A stretch of 64,000 bases of DNA, from contig CAJTIM010000008.1 of NCBI GenBank assembly GCA_910576325.1, positions 114,264 to 178,263 of the forward strand. Direction: 5' to 3'. Positions 41,881 through 50,604 of the stretch are shown in pieces. Under the pieces are notes generated by a model. That model ran no database searches and had not been told where the DNA came from. It worked only from the letters and a program-made list of their open reading frames with translations. Position 1 is the stretch's first letter, and the number at the start of each line of letters is the position of its first letter. The translations under genes and the position numbers were made by a program. This DNA is from Clostridia bacterium. GTDB lineage: Bacteria > Bacillota > Clostridia > Lachnospirales > Lachnospiraceae.

Positions 41881-43209
41881 ATGAAAAAACAAAAGCATCC
41901 CCTCATCGCCGGAACCCTGATTCTAACGCTCACCGGCTTAGCCAGCCGTTTTATCGGCTTCTTCTATAAGATATTCCTAAGCCGTACCATCGGTGCCGAA
42001 GGAATCGGCATCTACCAAATGATTTTTCCCATCTACGGTGTCTGCTATGCCCTCACCACCGCCGGTGCAGAGATCGCCATCTCCCGATTTGTCTCCGGCG
42101 AAATAGCCCGGGGAAAAAAAGAACAAGCCCGCTCCATCCTGTGGATTGGCCTTTCCATGTCCCTGGCTCTTTCCCTCTTCACCACCTTAACCGTCTACCT
42201 GAACGCAGACCTGATAGCCCTCCGCCTGCTCCACGAAGCACGCTGCGCCAACCTCCTGCGCATCATGTCAATCACCGTCCCCTTCGGAGCCTGTCATTCC
42301 TGCGTCAGCGGCTACTACTACGGTCTCCAAAAAACAGCCGTCCCCGCCTGCGCCCAGCTCTTCGAACAGCTTGTACGCGTAGCAGCCGTCTATATCATAT
42401 ACCAGGTCTCCCTGGAAGAAGGCCTGACCCTCTCCCCCGCAGCCGCAGTCATCGGTCTGGTACTGGGTGAATTTGCCTCCATGCTCTTCACCCTCTTTGC
42501 CATATCCTCCGAAAGCCTGCGGACACGCACCCAAAAAGCAGCCGTCTTCCCCACCCGCAGCTACGCAAAGCGAATGTTCCGGGAAGCCGCCCCGGTCTCA
42601 GCTAACCGTGTCTGCATGAACCTCTTAGGCAGCGCAGAAGCCATTCTGCTCCCCCTCACCCTCCAGCAATACGGCCTCACCGTAGAACGCGCCTTAAGCG
42701 TCTACGGCACCCTTACCGGAATGGCTATGGCCTTCATTCAGTTCCCCAGCGTCCTGACAAACGCCGTATCCGTCATGCTCCTCTCCTCCGTGTCCGAATC
42801 CCAGGCCGCCGGCAACCAAAACCAAATCGCCCGCACCATCCGCAAAACCATCCGCTTCTGCCTCCCCTTAGGCATCGCCTGCACCGTCTTCTTCCTCCTG
42901 ACCGGAAAAACCTTAGGAACCTTCTTCTTCAAAAACCCAATGGCCGGCGACTTCATCATCACCCTGGCCTGGATCTGCCCCTTTTTATACCTAAACAGCA
43001 CCCTCCACAGCATCCTAAACGGCCTGGGAAGAACCGCCGCCGGCTTCATCAACAACCTAATCGGAGTCATGATCCGAATCTTCTTCATCCTCACCTTCGT
43101 CCCAAGATTCGGAATCCAGGGCTACCTCTGGGGCATCCTCTCCAACCAGCTCTTCGTAGCCTTCCTAAACGTAAACGCCCTCAAAGAAGAACGAATGCTC
43201 ACCAAATAA
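41881..43209 (+). CDS. SpoVB/MurJ-like polysaccharide flippase of the MOP superfamily (442 aa)
   Basis: This is a membrane protein with about 12-14 hydrophobic helices, starting with LTGLASRFIGFFYKIFLSRTIGAEGIGIYQM, which is typical of the SpoVB group that moves lipid-linked cell wall or spore cortex precursors. No strong ribosome site precedes the ATG, and it is divergent from rrf2. Codon third positions shift to C and A along the gene: in the last 60 or so codons no codon ends in T and only six end in G. This skew continues into the non-coding DNA and palindromic element C. In the call I rely on the N-terminal motif and topology. Confidence 0.85.
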   Translation: MKKQKHPLIAGTLILTLTGLASRFIGFFYKIFLSRTIGAEGIGIYQMIFPIYGVCYALTTAGAEIAISRFVSGEIARGKKEQARSILWIGLSMSLALSLFTTLTVYLNADLIALRLLHEARCANLLRIMSITVPFGACHSCVSGYYYGLQKTAVPACAQLFEQLVRVAAVYIIYQVSLEEGLTLSPAAAVIGLVLGEFASMLFTLFAISSESLRTRTQKAAVFPTRSYAKRMFREAAPVSANRVCMNLLGSAEAILLPLTLQQYGLTVERALSVYGTLTGMAMAFIQFPSVLTNAVSVMLLSSVSESQAAGNQNQIARTIRKTIRFCLPLGIACTVFFLLTGKTLGTFFFKNPMAGDFIITLAWICPFLYLNSTLHSILNGLGRTAAGFINNLIGVMIRIFFILTFVPRFGIQGYLWGILSNQLFVAFLNVNALKEERMLTK

Positions 43210-43351
43210 CTAATGCACCAAGTACCATTTCCCCAAAAACAAATGAAGAATATACAATCCTTTCCACATAAAAAAGAGCCCCAACCCATAATCACTTTCA
43301 CCCACCTCAAAACACCCAAACACCAAAAAGCCCCGAGCACCAACCTAAAAA

Positions 43352-43565
43352 GAGAATGGCGCAAAATGGCCCGGGACCTTTTCCTATATCCAGTGTCCGG
43401 CTTTTCGCGGACAGCAGTCTGAATTTGGCGAACGTTGCTCAAACCGTCCAACAGGCGCAGCCTGTCAGCAACCAAAAATCAACGTCCGACAAAGGCAGAG
43501 TGATGTCCGAGAAACGTCCGAACACAGGATATGGAAAAGGTCCCGGGCCATTTTGCGCCATTCTC
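43352..43565 (+). repeat. Long palindromic element, copy C (214 bp)
   Basis: The left arm (43352-43440) and right arm (about 43477-43565) are inverted copies. The outer 27 bp (GAGAATGGCGCAAAATGGCC, then CGGGACC) are a perfect inverted repeat. The left arm carries TATATCCAGTGTCCGGC and the right (inverted) ATATCCTGTGTTCGGAC, the same order as copy A. It lies between the convergent SpoVB-like gene (142 nt after its stop) and the DAHP synthase gene (28 nt after its stop), inside a 384-nt gap. Confidence 0.9.
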
Positions 43566-43593
43566 ACCACAACCTACCGTCTAAGCCGTTTTT

Positions 43594-44622
43594 TCAACAC
43601 CTCTCCGCAATCTCATAAAGCAGCCTCTCCGAATCCCCCCACCCAAGACAAGGGTCCGTAATAGACTTCCCATAAACATGATCATGAATCCCCTGGCATC
43701 CTTCTTCAATATAACTCTCAATCATAACCCCCTTCACCAGCCTCCGAATATCCCCGGAACAGGATCTGCTGTGCAGCACCTCCTTCACAATCCGGATCTG
43801 CTCCTTAAACTGCTTATTCGAGTTACTATGATTCGCATCCACAATACAGGCCGGATTCCGAAGCTCCCGCTCATTATAAAGCTCCAAAAGCGTCTGCAAA
43901 TCCTCATAATGATAATTCGGCAGCGACACCCCTCTCTTATTCACGGACCCCCGAAGCACCGCATGGGCCAATTCATTTCCCTCCGTCTTCACTTCCCAGT
44001 CCCTGTAAATAAACGTATGCTTCTGCTGCGCCGCATACACCGAATTGAGCATCACGCTAAAACCGCCGCTGGTGGGATTTTTCATTCCCACAGGCACATC
44101 AATCCCGCTGGAAACAAGCCGGTGCTGCTGATTCTCCACCGACCGCGCCCCAATAGCAATATAAGACAAAAAGTCCGTCACATACCGAAGATTCTCCGGA
44201 TACAGCATTTCATCCGCCGCCGTTAGCCCTGTTTCCTCAATCGCCCGGATATGCATTTTTCTAAGGGCGACAATCCCTGCCAGCGGATCGGGCTTCTTCT
44301 CCGGGTCCGGCTGCGTCATAATCCCCTTATATCCCTCCCCCGTAGTCCTGGGCTTATTGGTGTAAATACGGGGAATAATAATCACCTTATCCTTAATCTT
44401 CTCCTGAACCGGTACCAGACGGCGCACATAATCGCAGACCGCCTCCTCATTATCCGCAGAACAGGGTCCAATCATCACCAGAAATTTCTCTGATTCCCCT
44501 GTAAATACTTTGCGGATCTCCTCATCCCGTTCCTTCTTTATCTTGGCCACCTGAGGGGGCACCGGATACATCTCCCTTGTCTTTTCCGGACTCGGCAGCT
44601 CCTGCACAAATGTAATTGCCAT
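43594..44622 (-). CDS. aroF: 3-deoxy-7-phosphoheptulonate (DAHP) synthase, class I
   Basis: This enzyme condenses phosphoenolpyruvate and erythrose 4-phosphate, the first step of aromatic amino acid synthesis. It has MIGPCSADN, IIPRIYTNKPRTTGEGYKG, GARSVENQQHR, GMKNPTSGG and VDANHSNSNK, the E. coli AroF/G/H-type active site. Length (342 aa) is normal. A structured leader repeat lies directly before its AGGAGG site, which suggests post-transcriptional control. The symbol could equally be aroG or aroH, as feedback type cannot be read. Confidence 0.93.
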   Translation of the reverse strand: MAITFVQELPSPEKTREMYPVPPQVAKIKKERDEEIRKVFTGESEKFLVMIGPCSADNEEAVCDYVRRLVPVQEKIKDKVIIIPRIYTNKPRTTGEGYKGIMTQPDPEKKPDPLAGIVALRKMHIRAIEETGLTAADEMLYPENLRYVTDFLSYIAIGARSVENQQHRLVSSGIDVPVGMKNPTSGGFSVMLNSVYAAQQKHTFIYRDWEVKTEGNELAHAVLRGSVNKRGVSLPNYHYEDLQTLLELYNERELRNPACIVDANHSNSNKQFKEQIRIVKEVLHSRSCSGDIRRLVKGVMIESYIEEGCQGIHDHVYGKSITDPCLGWGDSERLLYEIAERC

Positions 44623-44638
44623 TTTTATCCTCCTATTA

Positions 44639-44818
44639 AAAGTCGCTGCGCGGCAGCACTAAAGGGTAAAGCCACCTCGACACACTTGTAATGAGAGAAA
44701 CTTTCATTCAAAAGGGCACTCATGAAAGTTCCTCTCGTGCGCCTTTGCGCCTTTGCGGCTTTACCGGCCGGCCAAAAAATATTTCTTATAAACACTTGAC
44801 ATTTCTTAGCCGGACTAT
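44639..44818 (-). repeat. Structured leader repeat, copy 2 (5' of DAHP synthase gene)
   Basis: This is the same unit as at 39724, with a 9-nt internal duplication (CCTTTGCGC). Stems are kept by paired changes: GGTAAAGCC/GGCTTTACC replaces GGTAAAGTC/GACTTTACC, and ACTTTCAT/ATGAAAGT replaces ACTTTTAT/ATAAAAGT. Its tail CCCTTTAGTGC plus CGCGCAGCGA ends just before the ribosome site of the DAHP synthase gene. The rest of the 329-nt gap to xerD shows nothing further. Confidence 0.85.
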
Positions 44819-44951
44819 TCCGCTTTTCATACTCCCGGCTCTTATCATAATACAAGACCTTCAAAAAGTCACGAAAAAAATCTGCGCGGATATCATTCTT
44901 ATCCGCACAGAACCTTTTACAAAATCATATCTGCAATTCTTCCGCCCCTTC

Positions 44952-45824
44952 TTATCCTCTCGGATGTGCCTTCGCATACAGCTCCCGGGTCCTCACCGCG
45001 TACATCATAGTGGTGGAAATATCCGAATGTCCCAGCATCTCCTGAACCATATGAAGGTCCGCTCCATTATCTACCAGATGAGCCGCAAAGGAGTGACGCA
45101 GCGTATGCGGCGTAATCTCCATCTGAATCCCTGCCTGCTTCACATACTGCTTCAAAAGCTTCCAAAAGCCCTGCCGGCTCATGCTCTCCCCGGAGCAGTT
45201 CGGAAACAGCATCTCACACTCCTTGCCGCCCACCAGCTCCGCCCTGGCAGACTGTATGTACTGATCCAGCGCTTTTCTGGCTTTTGCCCCAAAGGGAATA
45301 ATCCGCTCCTTATTGCGATCCCGGCAGATAATATAATCCAGCTTCCAATTCACATCCTCAAGGTGCAGAGAAATCAGCTCCGTCACGCGGATACCGGTGG
45401 CGTACAAAAGCTCCAGCATCGCCCGATCCCGAAGCCCTTTGGCCGTGCGGGTTCCCGGCTGCTCCAAAAGCCTCTCCATCTCCGCCACGGACAATACATC
45501 CGGCACCTTCTTTTCTACCTTCGGCGCTTTTAAATGCTCCGCCGGATCAGTGGCAACCTCTCCATTCTTTAACATATAAAGATAAAAAGCCTTCATCGAG
45601 GCAATATTGCGGGATACGGTGGCTGCCGCCATTCCCTTTTTCTCCAAATCCAGAATGTAGGAATTTAAATTCGTCTCTGTTACATCCTTGGACTTCTCCA
45701 CCTTCTGCGTGCGAAGAAAACGCATCATCTTCATCAGGTCTCTCTGATAAGAAAGCTCCGTATTCTGCGACGTTTTTTTTACATCATGCAGATAAGTCAC
45801 AAACCCTTTAATCTCTTGTTCCAT
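44952..45824 (-). CDS. xerD: Site-specific tyrosine recombinase XerD
   Basis: This recombinase resolves chromosome dimers at dif. It has an N-terminal SAM-like core-binding domain (LSYQRDLMKMMRFL, NLNSYILDLEKKG) and the catalytic domain with ATGIRVTELISLHLEDV (Arg), HTLRHSFAAHLVDNGADL (His-x-x-Arg) and LGHSDISTTMMY (His and Tyr). Length (290 aa) fits XerD of Firmicutes rather than an integrase of a mobile element. It is transcribed away from the SorC gene. Confidence 0.9.
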   Translation of the reverse strand: MEQEIKGFVTYLHDVKKTSQNTELSYQRDLMKMMRFLRTQKVEKSKDVTETNLNSYILDLEKKGMAAATVSRNIASMKAFYLYMLKNGEVATDPAEHLKAPKVEKKVPDVLSVAEMERLLEQPGTRTAKGLRDRAMLELLYATGIRVTELISLHLEDVNWKLDYIICRDRNKERIIPFGAKARKALDQYIQSARAELVGGKECEMLFPNCSGESMSRQGFWKLLKQYVKQAGIQMEITPHTLRHSFAAHLVDNGADLHMVQEMLGHSDISTTMMYAVRTRELYAKAHPRG

Positions 45825-46150
45825 AAAACTTTCGCCCTCAAACTACATAATCAACACCCTCACCGCAAGCAGCAGCTTTGTCGATCCCTGCTGCAATTAC
45901 AGTGTCAAAACACCCGTCATGTTTACCATTATAGTAATAAAAAAGCAGAAAAGCAATGGTCATTTTTTACTCTAACCCCTTATAAAATCAAGGTTTTTCG
46001 GCATTTCTACAACATCTGGTTTTCCCTGTTTTCCGCGACCACCAAATCTTGTAAAATTTTTGTAAAAAAATTTTATAATTTGTAATTTTTTATTTCCGGC
46101 GGTATAATAACCATAACCGATATCCCATAACAGAGGAAAAGGAGCGGCCT
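45825..46150. other. Divergent promoter region between xerD and the SorC gene
   Basis: The 326-nt gap is AT-rich and holds a strong promoter for the SorC gene at 46080-46108. I see no obvious operator palindrome and no gene. Confidence 0.5.
46080..46108 (+). promoter_or_regulatory. SigA promoter of the SorC-family regulator
   Basis: TTGTAA (46080-46085) and a perfect TATAAT (46103-46108) are 17 nt apart, about 42 nt before the ATG. Confidence 0.65.
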
Positions 46151-47116
46151 ATGGAGCAGAAGGAGCTGAAAAAATTAAGTCTTTTGGCAGAGGTTGCCTG
46201 CGATTATTATGAACGGGGATTGACCCAGAACGAGATTGCTGACAAGCTCTTTCTGTCGCGCACCCGTGTTTCCCGCCTTTTAAAAGAGGCCGTAGATAAG
46301 GGTATTGTATCCTTTACCGTACACTATACCTTTGAGCGCCATTATGAACTTGAAGAACGCTTAAAGACACGCTTCGGCCTTAAGCACGCCCGTGTCTTAA
46401 ATAACCGGGGCCGTGAAAAATCCCTGTATCACCAGGACGTGTGCAAGCTTGGCGCCGAATATCTTATGGAACACGCAAAGAAAAATATCATTATCGGAAC
46501 CGGCTGGGGCAGCAGTTTGGCCCTGCTTATCAAATTCCTGCAGCCTTTCAATATTTCTGCGGATATTGTACAGCTTACCGGCTCTCTTCCCTGCGCATCC
46601 CTAAGCCACACGCCTCAGGCCATCGTCACTTCTCTGGCTGAGACCTTTCACGGTCACGCCGATTTCCTGAATCTCCCTCTCTACATTGAGGATGATTATG
46701 CCCGAAAGGTCATGTGCAGCGATCACAATAACTCCGTTATTTTAAAAAAGGGGATATTTTGCGATAAAGTACTTGCCAGTGTAGCGACACTGGAACAGGT
46801 AAAGGAGAGCAATTACTGGCGCGGAACCATGCCGCCCGGCCTTTATGATGAGCTTGAGAAAAAAGGCGCCTGCGGCTCCATACTTGGACGCTTTTTCAAT
46901 CAGGAGGGTCAGGAGCTTGCCTGCCTGTGGAATGAAAAGAGCGTAAGCCTCTCCATCCGGCAGCTTATGAGTATTCCCGATGTGGCCGTCGTAGCTTCGC
47001 CGTCCTCCAAGGCCGCCGCTCTTACGGCTGCCCTCAGAGGTGGATTTATCAGCACATTAATTACGGATGGCACAACTGCCACCCGTATCTTAAATGCCGC
47101 GCACCCCTCAGCATAG
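46151..47116 (+). CDS. SorC-family sugar-sensing transcriptional regulator (321 aa)
   Basis: The N-terminal helix-turn-helix is YYERGLTQNEIADKLFLSRT plus RVSRLLKEA, followed by the SorC/DeoR-type sugar-phosphate binding domain (IIGTGWGSSLALLI, LITDGTTATRIL). Such proteins bind a phosphorylated sugar or polyol and control a nearby catabolic operon. The ATG follows AGGAAAAGGAG. It faces the FGGY kinase gene with only a 5-nt gap between the stops. It is therefore the best candidate regulator for the 47.1-58.3 kb cluster, with the kinase product as possible effector (inference). Confidence 0.88.
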   Translation: MEQKELKKLSLLAEVACDYYERGLTQNEIADKLFLSRTRVSRLLKEAVDKGIVSFTVHYTFERHYELEERLKTRFGLKHARVLNNRGREKSLYHQDVCKLGAEYLMEHAKKNIIIGTGWGSSLALLIKFLQPFNISADIVQLTGSLPCASLSHTPQAIVTSLAETFHGHADFLNLPLYIEDDYARKVMCSDHNNSVILKKGIFCDKVLASVATLEQVKESNYWRGTMPPGLYDELEKKGACGSILGRFFNQEGQELACLWNEKSVSLSIRQLMSIPDVAVVASPSSKAAALTAALRGGFISTLITDGTTATRILNAAHPSA

Positions 47117-47121
47117 TATTT

Positions 47122-48663
47122 TCAAGCCTCAGAGCAATGCCCTTGGGCTGCATTTTTCAGCTTTTCACGCTCAAAAATATATTCCCCTCCATACATTTGA
47201 CGATACAGCTCATTCATTCTCCGCTGCTTTTCCTGATAGAGCTGTCTTCTTGCAGGATTGGGTGAAAATGCTTCCTGCTCATCCTCTGATGATATCTGCC
47301 TAAGGGCCGTATCATAGTCGGGATACAGCTTCAAAGCCACAGCCGCGCCTGCCCAGGCTCCAAGGGCTGTCTGTTCCCCGTTTCCCATATTGTGAATCAG
47401 TCTTTTCTGATATACGTCTGCCTGTATCTGATTGAAGGCTGCAAACCTGGTCAATCCGCCCCCAATGCGGATTCGTTCCAGTTTTCCCGCATACCCTTCC
47501 AGAATATCCAGATTGTTTTTCGCCTCCAGGGCTATGGCCTCTAACACAGCTCTTGCCATATCATTTCTTGTAGTCCCAAGACTTATATCCGCAAAGCAGC
47601 CGGATGCTCCTGCATTCCAGTCCGGCGTTCCCCTTCCCTGGAAGTAAGGCAGTACAATGCAGCCATTGGCGCCTGCCGGGCTGGCCTCCACGGCCTCATT
47701 GACGGATGTAAAGCTCTCCTCCTCACTGTCTGCAAACAGTGTTTTCTTAGTCCAATTGTACAGGGCCGCACAGGTAAGCATACTGCTTTCCAATACATAT
47801 TTTCCCGGAATGGCGTGTGCTCCGCAGATCACATTATTTTTTAAAGAATCGGGAACCTTCTCGCTGTAGCCGAGCATAAAGGCGCCTGTGCCCGTGGTAA
47901 TCTCCAAGCTTCCCGCACCGATCACGCCATGCCCCACGGCCGCGCACTGCTGATCGCCTCCCGCAGAGACAAGAGGCAGCCCTGTTTTCAATCCTGTCTT
48001 TTTGGAAAATTCCTCCGTCACACAGCCAATGACAGTTCCCGGCTCAACAAGCTCGCACAGCTTTTCCTCATTTACCTCAAAAATATCCAGCAGGCGGGCA
48101 TCCCAGCTCCGGCTTCTCACATTCATCAAAAGGCTTCTGCTTCCGTAAGTATGGTCCGTCCTGTATTCTCCCGTAATCTCATGGGTGATAAAATCCGCTA
48201 TTGTGCAGAACTTATGAGTTCTGCGGTAAATCTCCGGCTCCATTCGCCGAATCCAGGTCATTTTTGTTCCCGAAAATACCGTATTGATCCGCGCGCCCGT
48301 CAGCTCATGGATCAAATTTTCCATAGGGCGAAATTCTTCCGCTATCTCCTGATTTCTTTTATCCTGCCACATAATCGCCGGACTTAAGGGTTCTCCGTTT
48401 TTATCCACAGGGATGACGCTGGAGCGCTGACTTGTAAGGGCCAGGGCGTCGCAGCTTACGGCCGCTTTTTCACAATATTTCACCGTCTCCGCGGCTATTT
48501 CAGCAATGGTCCGGGACCAATCGGAAGCATCCTGTTCCGCCAGTACGCTTCCCTTAAAACGGACTTCATAGGGAATCTGATGACAAAATAAGCTTTTTCC
48601 GCACTTGTTATACAGGATTCCGCGGATGCTGGAGGTGCCTGCGTCAATTACTAAAATATTCAT
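47122..48663 (-). CDS. FGGY-family carbohydrate kinase (513 aa)
   Basis: This kinase phosphorylates a sugar, polyol or related small alcohol. It has VIDAGTSSIRGILYN (phosphate 1), AIMWQDKRN, ITTGTGAFMLGYSE (phosphate 2) and RIGGGLTRFAAFNQIQADV plus LGAWAGAAVALKLY (adenosine region). It is nearest to glycerol/xylulose-type kinases, but the substrate cannot be fixed. It overlaps the upstream metallo-hydrolase gene by 4 nt and ends the catabolic cluster. The kinase gives the cluster a phosphorylated intermediate, in keeping with a SorC regulator. Confidence 0.88.
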   Translation of the reverse strand: MNILVIDAGTSSIRGILYNKCGKSLFCHQIPYEVRFKGSVLAEQDASDWSRTIAEIAAETVKYCEKAAVSCDALALTSQRSSVIPVDKNGEPLSPAIMWQDKRNQEIAEEFRPMENLIHELTGARINTVFSGTKMTWIRRMEPEIYRRTHKFCTIADFITHEITGEYRTDHTYGSRSLLMNVRSRSWDARLLDIFEVNEEKLCELVEPGTVIGCVTEEFSKKTGLKTGLPLVSAGGDQQCAAVGHGVIGAGSLEITTGTGAFMLGYSEKVPDSLKNNVICGAHAIPGKYVLESSMLTCAALYNWTKKTLFADSEEESFTSVNEAVEASPAGANGCIVLPYFQGRGTPDWNAGASGCFADISLGTTRNDMARAVLEAIALEAKNNLDILEGYAGKLERIRIGGGLTRFAAFNQIQADVYQKRLIHNMGNGEQTALGAWAGAAVALKLYPDYDTALRQISSEDEQEAFSPNPARRQLYQEKQRRMNELYRQMYGGEYIFEREKLKNAAQGHCSEA

Positions 48664-49370
48664 GGCAATTTCCTTTCTGCCGCATCACACAAGGCTTCAA
48701 ACAGCTTTCGGCTGTCTCCCAGATAAATACTTCCGTGGCCCGGCGCAATCATATCCAAAGGCGGAAGCTCCATAAGCCTTTGCAGGGTCGCCGTCTCCTT
48801 ATCCTTATCATAATCAGGACTGCCGTTCCATCCCGGTTCCACCTGCAGCTCGTCCATAGGCGTACAGGGCCGCAGAGTAAATAAATCTCCTGTAAAAAGA
48901 ACTTTCTTATTCTTTATCTCTGCCAAAACGGAAATCGTGCCCTTGGTATGACCCGGATGCGCCAGTACCGTAAGACGGACATTTCCATAATCAAAGGCGT
49001 CGCCATCCTTCACAATACAATCGGGTCTGTAGCGCCGGAATTTCCGTTCAAAAAGATTTTCAAGCAATACGCAGGAGCCTGTGCCTGCCGCCTCCCCATC
49101 CTCTTTTGTCATGCAAATCTTTGCCCCTTCCTGCTGAAACAGCCAGCCATTTCCGGCATGATCAAAATGGCAATGCGTTATAAATAAATCCAGCAGCTCC
49201 TTACCTGCAAGCCGATCCCTTTTTTGCTGCTCCCGCATAATCCGGTACTGTTTTTCTGAAAAGCCTGCGTCAATGAAAACCAAGCCTTCCCTGGTGTTTA
49301 AACAATAGGTATTGGAATTTGTGCCGAACATTAGGCCGCTGGTCTGGTAAATTTTTTCCCCAATCCTCAT
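48660..49370 (-). CDS. Metallo-beta-lactamase-fold hydrolase (236 aa)
   Basis: The metal site is THCHFDHAGNGWL, with LAHPGHTKGTISVL, VLFTGDLFTL and IAPGHGSIYLG completing the two-metal hydrolase set. The subgroup is the small glyoxalase II/lactonase-like class with substrate unknown. It lies between the beta-propeller lactonase gene (16 nt) and the kinase (4-nt overlap), so hydrolysis of a lactone or ester before phosphorylation is plausible. Confidence 0.85.
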   Translation of the reverse strand: MRIGEKIYQTSGLMFGTNSNTYCLNTREGLVFIDAGFSEKQYRIMREQQKRDRLAGKELLDLFITHCHFDHAGNGWLFQQEGAKICMTKEDGEAAGTGSCVLLENLFERKFRRYRPDCIVKDGDAFDYGNVRLTVLAHPGHTKGTISVLAEIKNKKVLFTGDLFTLRPCTPMDELQVEPGWNGSPDYDKDKETATLQRLMELPPLDMIAPGHGSIYLGDSRKLFEALCDAAERKLP

Positions 49371-49386
49371 AACTCTCCTTTACTCT

Positions 49387-50565
49387 CTAAACAGTCAGAC
49401 ATCTCAGACATACAACTCTTTCCGCTTCATACATTCGATTGCTATAATGGGGAACACCTTCTTCATCTACAGTAAATCCGCTGATGGATCCGCTCATTTT
49501 ATTCCCTACATACATATATTTTCCGTCACCGGTTAATTCCAGACTCCACGGCCAGCTGCCCTCCGATGATACATCCTTAATATGCGTCAGGCTCCCGTTC
49601 TTTTGAGATATCCGAAAGCAGGAAATCGTATCCGGGCCGCGATTCGCCACATACAGCATATTTCCGTTTGGATGTATCTTGATATCTGACGGATGTGCGC
49701 ATGCAAAGAAATCTTCCTTCTGTGTATACTCCAGTGCTGTATCTGCCGTCAGACAGGTTTCCACCTCCCGAAGCTCCGCTTTCTTTGGTTCATACCGATA
49801 TGCGGTGATATAAGGCTTTACTTCTCCTACCACATACAGATAAGGAAGTGTGGGATGATACACGCAATTTCTCGGACCAATACCTTGTGCGGTCTTATAT
49901 TTATGAAAATTAATAAAATCCTTTTTGTCTCTGTCATAACTGCAGGTCCATATGGCATCGCACCCCCGATCCGCTACCAGAAGCATCTCTCCCTCGGGGC
50001 TTAAGCAAATACAATGAGGATGGGGAGACGCCTGAAACCACGGATAATACATGCTTGGCCTGCCTTTAAAAATGTGCATTGCCTCCACAGGCTTCAGGCT
50101 TCCATCCTTGCAAATCCCCATTGCTGTCATACCGGATTCATCGTATATCCGCTCCAGTACATAATTTCCTTGTTCATTTTTCCTGCTGCGTACAATAATA
50201 TCTTCCGAACCGTAATTAACTGCATACAAATATTCTCCGTCTAAAGACACCGCAAGATAATTGGGAAATACTCCGCAAGAGGAAACATTGTTTAATTCCT
50301 TTAACAGGCCGTTTTGTGTGTCCACTGCATAAGCATAAATGCTTCCTTCTGTCTCTGTCATATTCGGCCTTCTTTTTAGTTCATTCACAGCATAAAGAAA
50401 TTTCTTATCCGCAGACAGTGCCAGATAACCTGCTGCTATATGCCCGGCCACATATTCTTTTTGTATGAGCGTTCCGTTTTCTTGTATTCTATAGAGCCGG
50501 ATACCTCCCCCGGTTTTTCCCGAATCATCCAGCCACGAACCTGCATATAGGTAATTAACAGCCAT
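49387..50565 (-). CDS. Seven-bladed beta-propeller lactonase family protein (392 aa)
   Basis: The repeated blades each end with motifs such as SADKKFLYAVNE, SLDGEYLYAVNYG, SPEGEMLLVADRG and HPNGNMLYVANRGPDTISCF, as in 6-phosphogluconolactonase (Pgl)/YbhE-type enzymes. The conserved ASPHPHCI is present. No signal peptide is seen, so it acts in the cytoplasm. A lactone formed by oxidation of a sugar or aromatic compound would fit as substrate, with the SDR enzyme upstream as possible source. Confidence 0.85.
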   Translation of the reverse strand: MAVNYLYAGSWLDDSGKTGGGIRLYRIQENGTLIQKEYVAGHIAAGYLALSADKKFLYAVNELKRRPNMTETEGSIYAYAVDTQNGLLKELNNVSSCGVFPNYLAVSLDGEYLYAVNYGSEDIIVRSRKNEQGNYVLERIYDESGMTAMGICKDGSLKPVEAMHIFKGRPSMYYPWFQASPHPHCICLSPEGEMLLVADRGCDAIWTCSYDRDKKDFINFHKYKTAQGIGPRNCVYHPTLPYLYVVGEVKPYITAYRYEPKKAELREVETCLTADTALEYTQKEDFFACAHPSDIKIHPNGNMLYVANRGPDTISCFRISQKNGSLTHIKDVSSEGSWPWSLELTGDGKYMYVGNKMSGSISGFTVDEEGVPHYSNRMYEAERVVCLRCLTV

Positions 50566-50604
50566 GCTTCCTCTCCTTTTTTCTAATGATGTTTCATTCT
50601 TTTC

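Noticed and set aside
41881..43209. Diversity-generating retroelement as cause of the C/A skew
   Set aside because: There is no reverse transcriptase and no template/variable repeat pair, and the skew includes non-coding DNA and both gene directions.
44952..45824. Integrase of a mobile element
   Set aside because: Length and motifs fit housekeeping XerD and there is no attachment site or element gene beside it.
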